NCBI GenBank assembly: GCA_023392555.1
Contig: JAEVYW010000254.1
Coordinates: 1 to 7,596, forward strand
Length of the DNA stretch: 7,596 bases
Direction of reading: 5' to 3'
From: Pseudomonadota bacterium
GTDB lineage: Bacteria; Pseudomonadota; Alphaproteobacteria; Sphingomonadales; Sphingomonadaceae
Shown piece after piece: positions 5,815 through 7,596 of the stretch. Both the position numbers and the translations under genes were made by a program. The notes under the pieces are model-generated. The model searched no databases and was not told the DNA's origin. It worked only from the letters and a program-made list of their open reading frames with translations. Every line of letters starts with the position of its first letter. Position 1 is the first letter of the stretch.

Positions 5815-7134
5815 ATGCGCGCGCGTTTAACGGTCTGGCTTTCGTTCTCTGCAATGACGATGGCTCCCGCCGCTCTGGCCACAGCCCAGGTTCCTGCTCA
5901 GTCGGCGCCTGTCACCAAGGCGAATGCTCAAGTCCCGCCGGTTGCAATGCCCGGCGCACCGCAGCAGGCCGCTCCGCAGGCTGCAGTCCCCGCCCCGCCG
6001 CCGCTTCCGCCGGCGATATGGGGCCCGGCCGACGCCAATGCCCTGCTGATGGCGATCGCGGATTCGGCCAAGGAAGGGCTCGACCCCAGCGACTATGACT
6101 CGGCCGGCCTCATCGCTGCGCTCAAGACCAACAATCCGGTGCTGGTCTCGGCGGCCGCGACGGAGCGCTTCAACAAGCTGTCGTCGGACATGGCGCTGGG
6201 TCATGTGCGCGGCTCCGACCGACAGAACTGGCATATTCCCGACCCGGATCTCGATGCGGCGAAGCAGGATCTGCTGCTGCGCACGGCGCTGTCGCAGCAC
6301 CGTGTGATCGAGGCATTGCGCGGGCTGCTTCCGACGCACCCGCAGTATCTCGCCCTCAGGAACGCCCTTGCGGTGACGCCGAAGACCGAGACGCTCAATA
6401 TCGACCGCATCCGCCTCAACATGGACCGCTGGCGCTGGCTGCCGCGCGACCTTGGCGAGCGCTACATCATCGTCAACGTCCCGGCCTTCACTGCAGCGCT
6501 GGTCGAGAACGGCACCACCGTCTCGCGCCACGTCGCGGTCGCGGGCGCGATCAAAACGCCGACGCCGCAGCTGATGGCGACGGCGACGGGTGTCACGCTC
6601 AATCCCTGGTGGGAAATCCCGAAGAGCATCGAAAAGGAAGTTCGCGGCAAGCGCGGCTATGTCGCGCTGCGCAACGACAAGGGCGACGTCATCCGCTGGC
6701 GCCAGCCCCCGGGGCCGTCGAATGCGCTCGGGCAGATCAAGTTCACGATGTACAATCCGCACAACATCTATCTGCACGACACGACGGCCAAGGGTCTCTT
6801 CGACACGAAGATGCGTGCCTACAGCCACGGCTGCATCCGCACTGAGCACATCATGCAGCTTGCGACGCGGCTGCTGACCGAAGGGGGCGACGGCACCTGG
6901 ACGCCGGAGAAGGTGCAGGAGACTGTCGCGAGCAAGAAGACGGTCCAGGCCAACTTCCCCAAGCCGCTGCCCGTGTACATCGTCTACATGTCGTCGGCCG
7001 CTCTCGCGGACGGGAAGATCAAGAACTACGCCGACATCTACAAGAAGGATGGGCGGGTTCTTGCGGCGCTGAACGACGTGCCGACGCCGAAGACGCCGGG
7101 CACAGCGCCGAAGGACAAGGTCGCCAGCCGCTAA
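5815..7134 (+). CDS. YcbB/LdtD-type L,D-transpeptidase, short form
   Basis: A 439-residue periplasmic enzyme predicted to form 3-3 (mDAP-mDAP) cross-links in peptidoglycan, or to attach proteins to it, by a cysteine acyl-enzyme. It has a signal peptide (MRARL, hydrophobic core, ALATA with cleavage near residue 24), an Ala/Pro-rich linker to about residue 65, a helical scaffold domain at about 66-190 (including FNKLSSDMALGHVRG), and a catalytic YkuD domain from about 215 to 365. The catalytic motif is S337-H338-G339-C340-I-R, with H321 in YLHDT upstream, both as expected. E. coli YcbB is about 615 residues and has a peptidoglycan-binding module inserted before the catalytic domain; here the chain runs directly from scaffold to LNMDRWRWLP and the catalytic strands, so that module is absent. 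ATG 5815 is chosen because the signal peptide starts there; in-frame ATG 5746 would add 23 polar residues. Confidence 0.92.
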   Translation: MRARLTVWLSFSAMTMAPAALATAQVPAQSAPVTKANAQVPPVAMPGAPQQAAPQAAVPAPPPLPPAIWGPADANALLMAIADSAKEGLDPSDYDSAGLIAALKTNNPVLVSAAATERFNKLSSDMALGHVRGSDRQNWHIPDPDLDAAKQDLLLRTALSQHRVIEALRGLLPTHPQYLALRNALAVTPKTETLNIDRIRLNMDRWRWLPRDLGERYIIVNVPAFTAALVENGTTVSRHVAVAGAIKTPTPQLMATATGVTLNPWWEIPKSIEKEVRGKRGYVALRNDKGDVIRWRQPPGPSNALGQIKFTMYNPHNIYLHDTTAKGLFDTKMRAYSHGCIRTEHIMQLATRLLTEGGDGTWTPEKVQETVASKKTVQANFPKPLPVYIVYMSSAALADGKIKNYADIYKKDGRVLAALNDVPTPKTPGTAPKDKVASR

Positions 7135-7152
7135 GCCTAGCGGATGGCGATC
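7119..7152. terminator. Bidirectional hairpin over two convergent stop codons
   Basis: Arms 7121-7133 and 7138-7150 pair at 12 of 13 positions (one G/A mismatch at 7127/7144) around a 4-base loop, and two more pairs (one a G-T wobble) extend the stem to 7119/7152. The TAA of the transpeptidase gene and the TAG of the opposing methyltransferase gene lie at the loop. There is no T-run on either side, so intrinsic termination is uncertain, but the position suits a shared 3' end for both transcripts. Confidence 0.5.
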
Positions 7153-7596
7153 ACTTCGATCGTCGCATTCTTGTAGAATAGGCGCTTGAGCCGGTCGCCC
7201 AGGTGGCGCGGCGGTACGATCCTCGTGTTCCGCTTGGTCTCTTGGATATCGAGGGTCTGCGAGACGATGCGCAGCGGCAGGTCGCGGAACAGCGCTATCG
7301 CCGCGTCCGGCGACAGATGCACCGTGTGGTCGGCGAATGGCGTGACTTCGCCGGGCAAACCTACCTTGCGCCATGCGCCATAGGCGCGCGACACGCCGTG
7401 GTAGATCGGATGATGCACGTGGACGGTGAAGTAGAGCAGTCCGCCCGGCTTCAGCACACGCGCCATTTCATCAACGATGCGCTGCGGGTCCTCGGCATGG
7501 TCGATGACGTTGTCGCTGAGCACGATGTCGAAGCTGGCGTTGTCGAACGGGAGGTGCTCGCCTTCGGCTGCGATGGTCGGGACGTTGGAGTCGCGC
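7137..7596 (-). CDS. Class I SAM-dependent methyltransferase, Methyltransf_11-like (5' end outside window)
   Basis: The frame remains open to the right edge, so the N-terminal part, including the glycine-rich SAM-binding motif I, is missing. The visible 152 residues begin in the core: EGEHLPFDNASFDIVLSDN is the typical segment ending in the motif after which the catalytic region follows, then VIDHAEDPQRIVDEMARVL and KPGGLLYFTVHVHHP, the family's post-motif III helix and strand. This identifies a Rossmann-fold methyltransferase of the Methyltransf_11 type, which usually acts on small molecules or lipids/sugars. The C-terminal 80 residues are not informative about substrate. A GTG at 7523 is internal to the conserved core and is not the start. 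It ends 2 bases from the transpeptidase stop, inside a shared hairpin. Confidence 0.85.
   Translation of the reverse strand, partial: RDSNVPTIAAEGEHLPFDNASFDIVLSDNVIDHAEDPQRIVDEMARVLKPGGLLYFTVHVHHPIYHGVSRAYGAWRKVGLPGEVTPFADHTVHLSPDAAIALFRDLPLRIVSQTLDIQETKRNTRIVPPRHLGDRLKRLFYKNATIEVIAIR

Noticed and set aside
5827..7374. A 515-codon open frame on the minus strand across the L,D-transpeptidase gene and beyond
   Set aside because: Antisense to a well-supported gene; its translation is Arg-rich and low in complexity, as expected of a GC-rich shadow frame, with no recognisable domain.

Overview
The window is GC-rich, densely packed bacterial chromosome with housekeeping and cell-envelope genes. 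It shows no transposase, integrase, phage gene, CRISPR array or obvious foreign segment. The alphaproteobacterial form of ribosomal protein L36, the sphingomonad-style M28 peptidase and cyclophilin, and the short lineage-specific proteins suggest a member of the Sphingomonadales (Sphingomonas-like). That placement is inferred from recognising protein families, not from a database search.

Layout, left to right. A 5'-truncated secreted M28 metallopeptidase (+) ends at 1354 and is followed by a terminator hairpin. The 41-residue rpmJ (L36) gene at 1463-1588 (+) has its own strong terminator. A small exported protein of unknown function (+, 1723-2001) meets, tail to tail with a 4-base overlap, a small lipoprotein (-, 1998-2381). 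Upstream of the lipoprotein, on the same strand, is purT (-, 2434-3606), the formate-dependent GAR transformylase of purine synthesis. Divergent from purT is an exported, divergent cyclophilin-type peptidyl-prolyl isomerase (+, 3686-4573). It converges on a small four-cysteine zinc-ribbon protein (-, 4586-4837). A two-gene operon of single-domain PilZ proteins (-, 5609 to 4976) follows, with the second gene apparently starting at TTG directly behind the stop of the first. Divergent from it is a compact YcbB-type L,D-transpeptidase (+, 5815-7134). The window ends in a class I SAM-dependent methyltransferase (-, 7137 to beyond the edge).

Functional themes: three or four proteins act in the periplasm or outer membrane (peptidase, cyclophilin, L,D-transpeptidase, lipoprotein). 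The PilZ pair is predicted to sense cyclic di-GMP. purT and rpmJ are ordinary housekeeping genes. Apart from the PilZ pair, and possibly purT with the lipoprotein, the genes look like separate transcription units.

I found no convincing new multi-gene system. The points most worth a second look are the coupled PilZ pair with a TTG start, two long inverted repeats lying exactly on convergent stop codons, the L,D-transpeptidase lacking the peptidoglycan-binding insertion of its relatives, and the unassigned small proteins.
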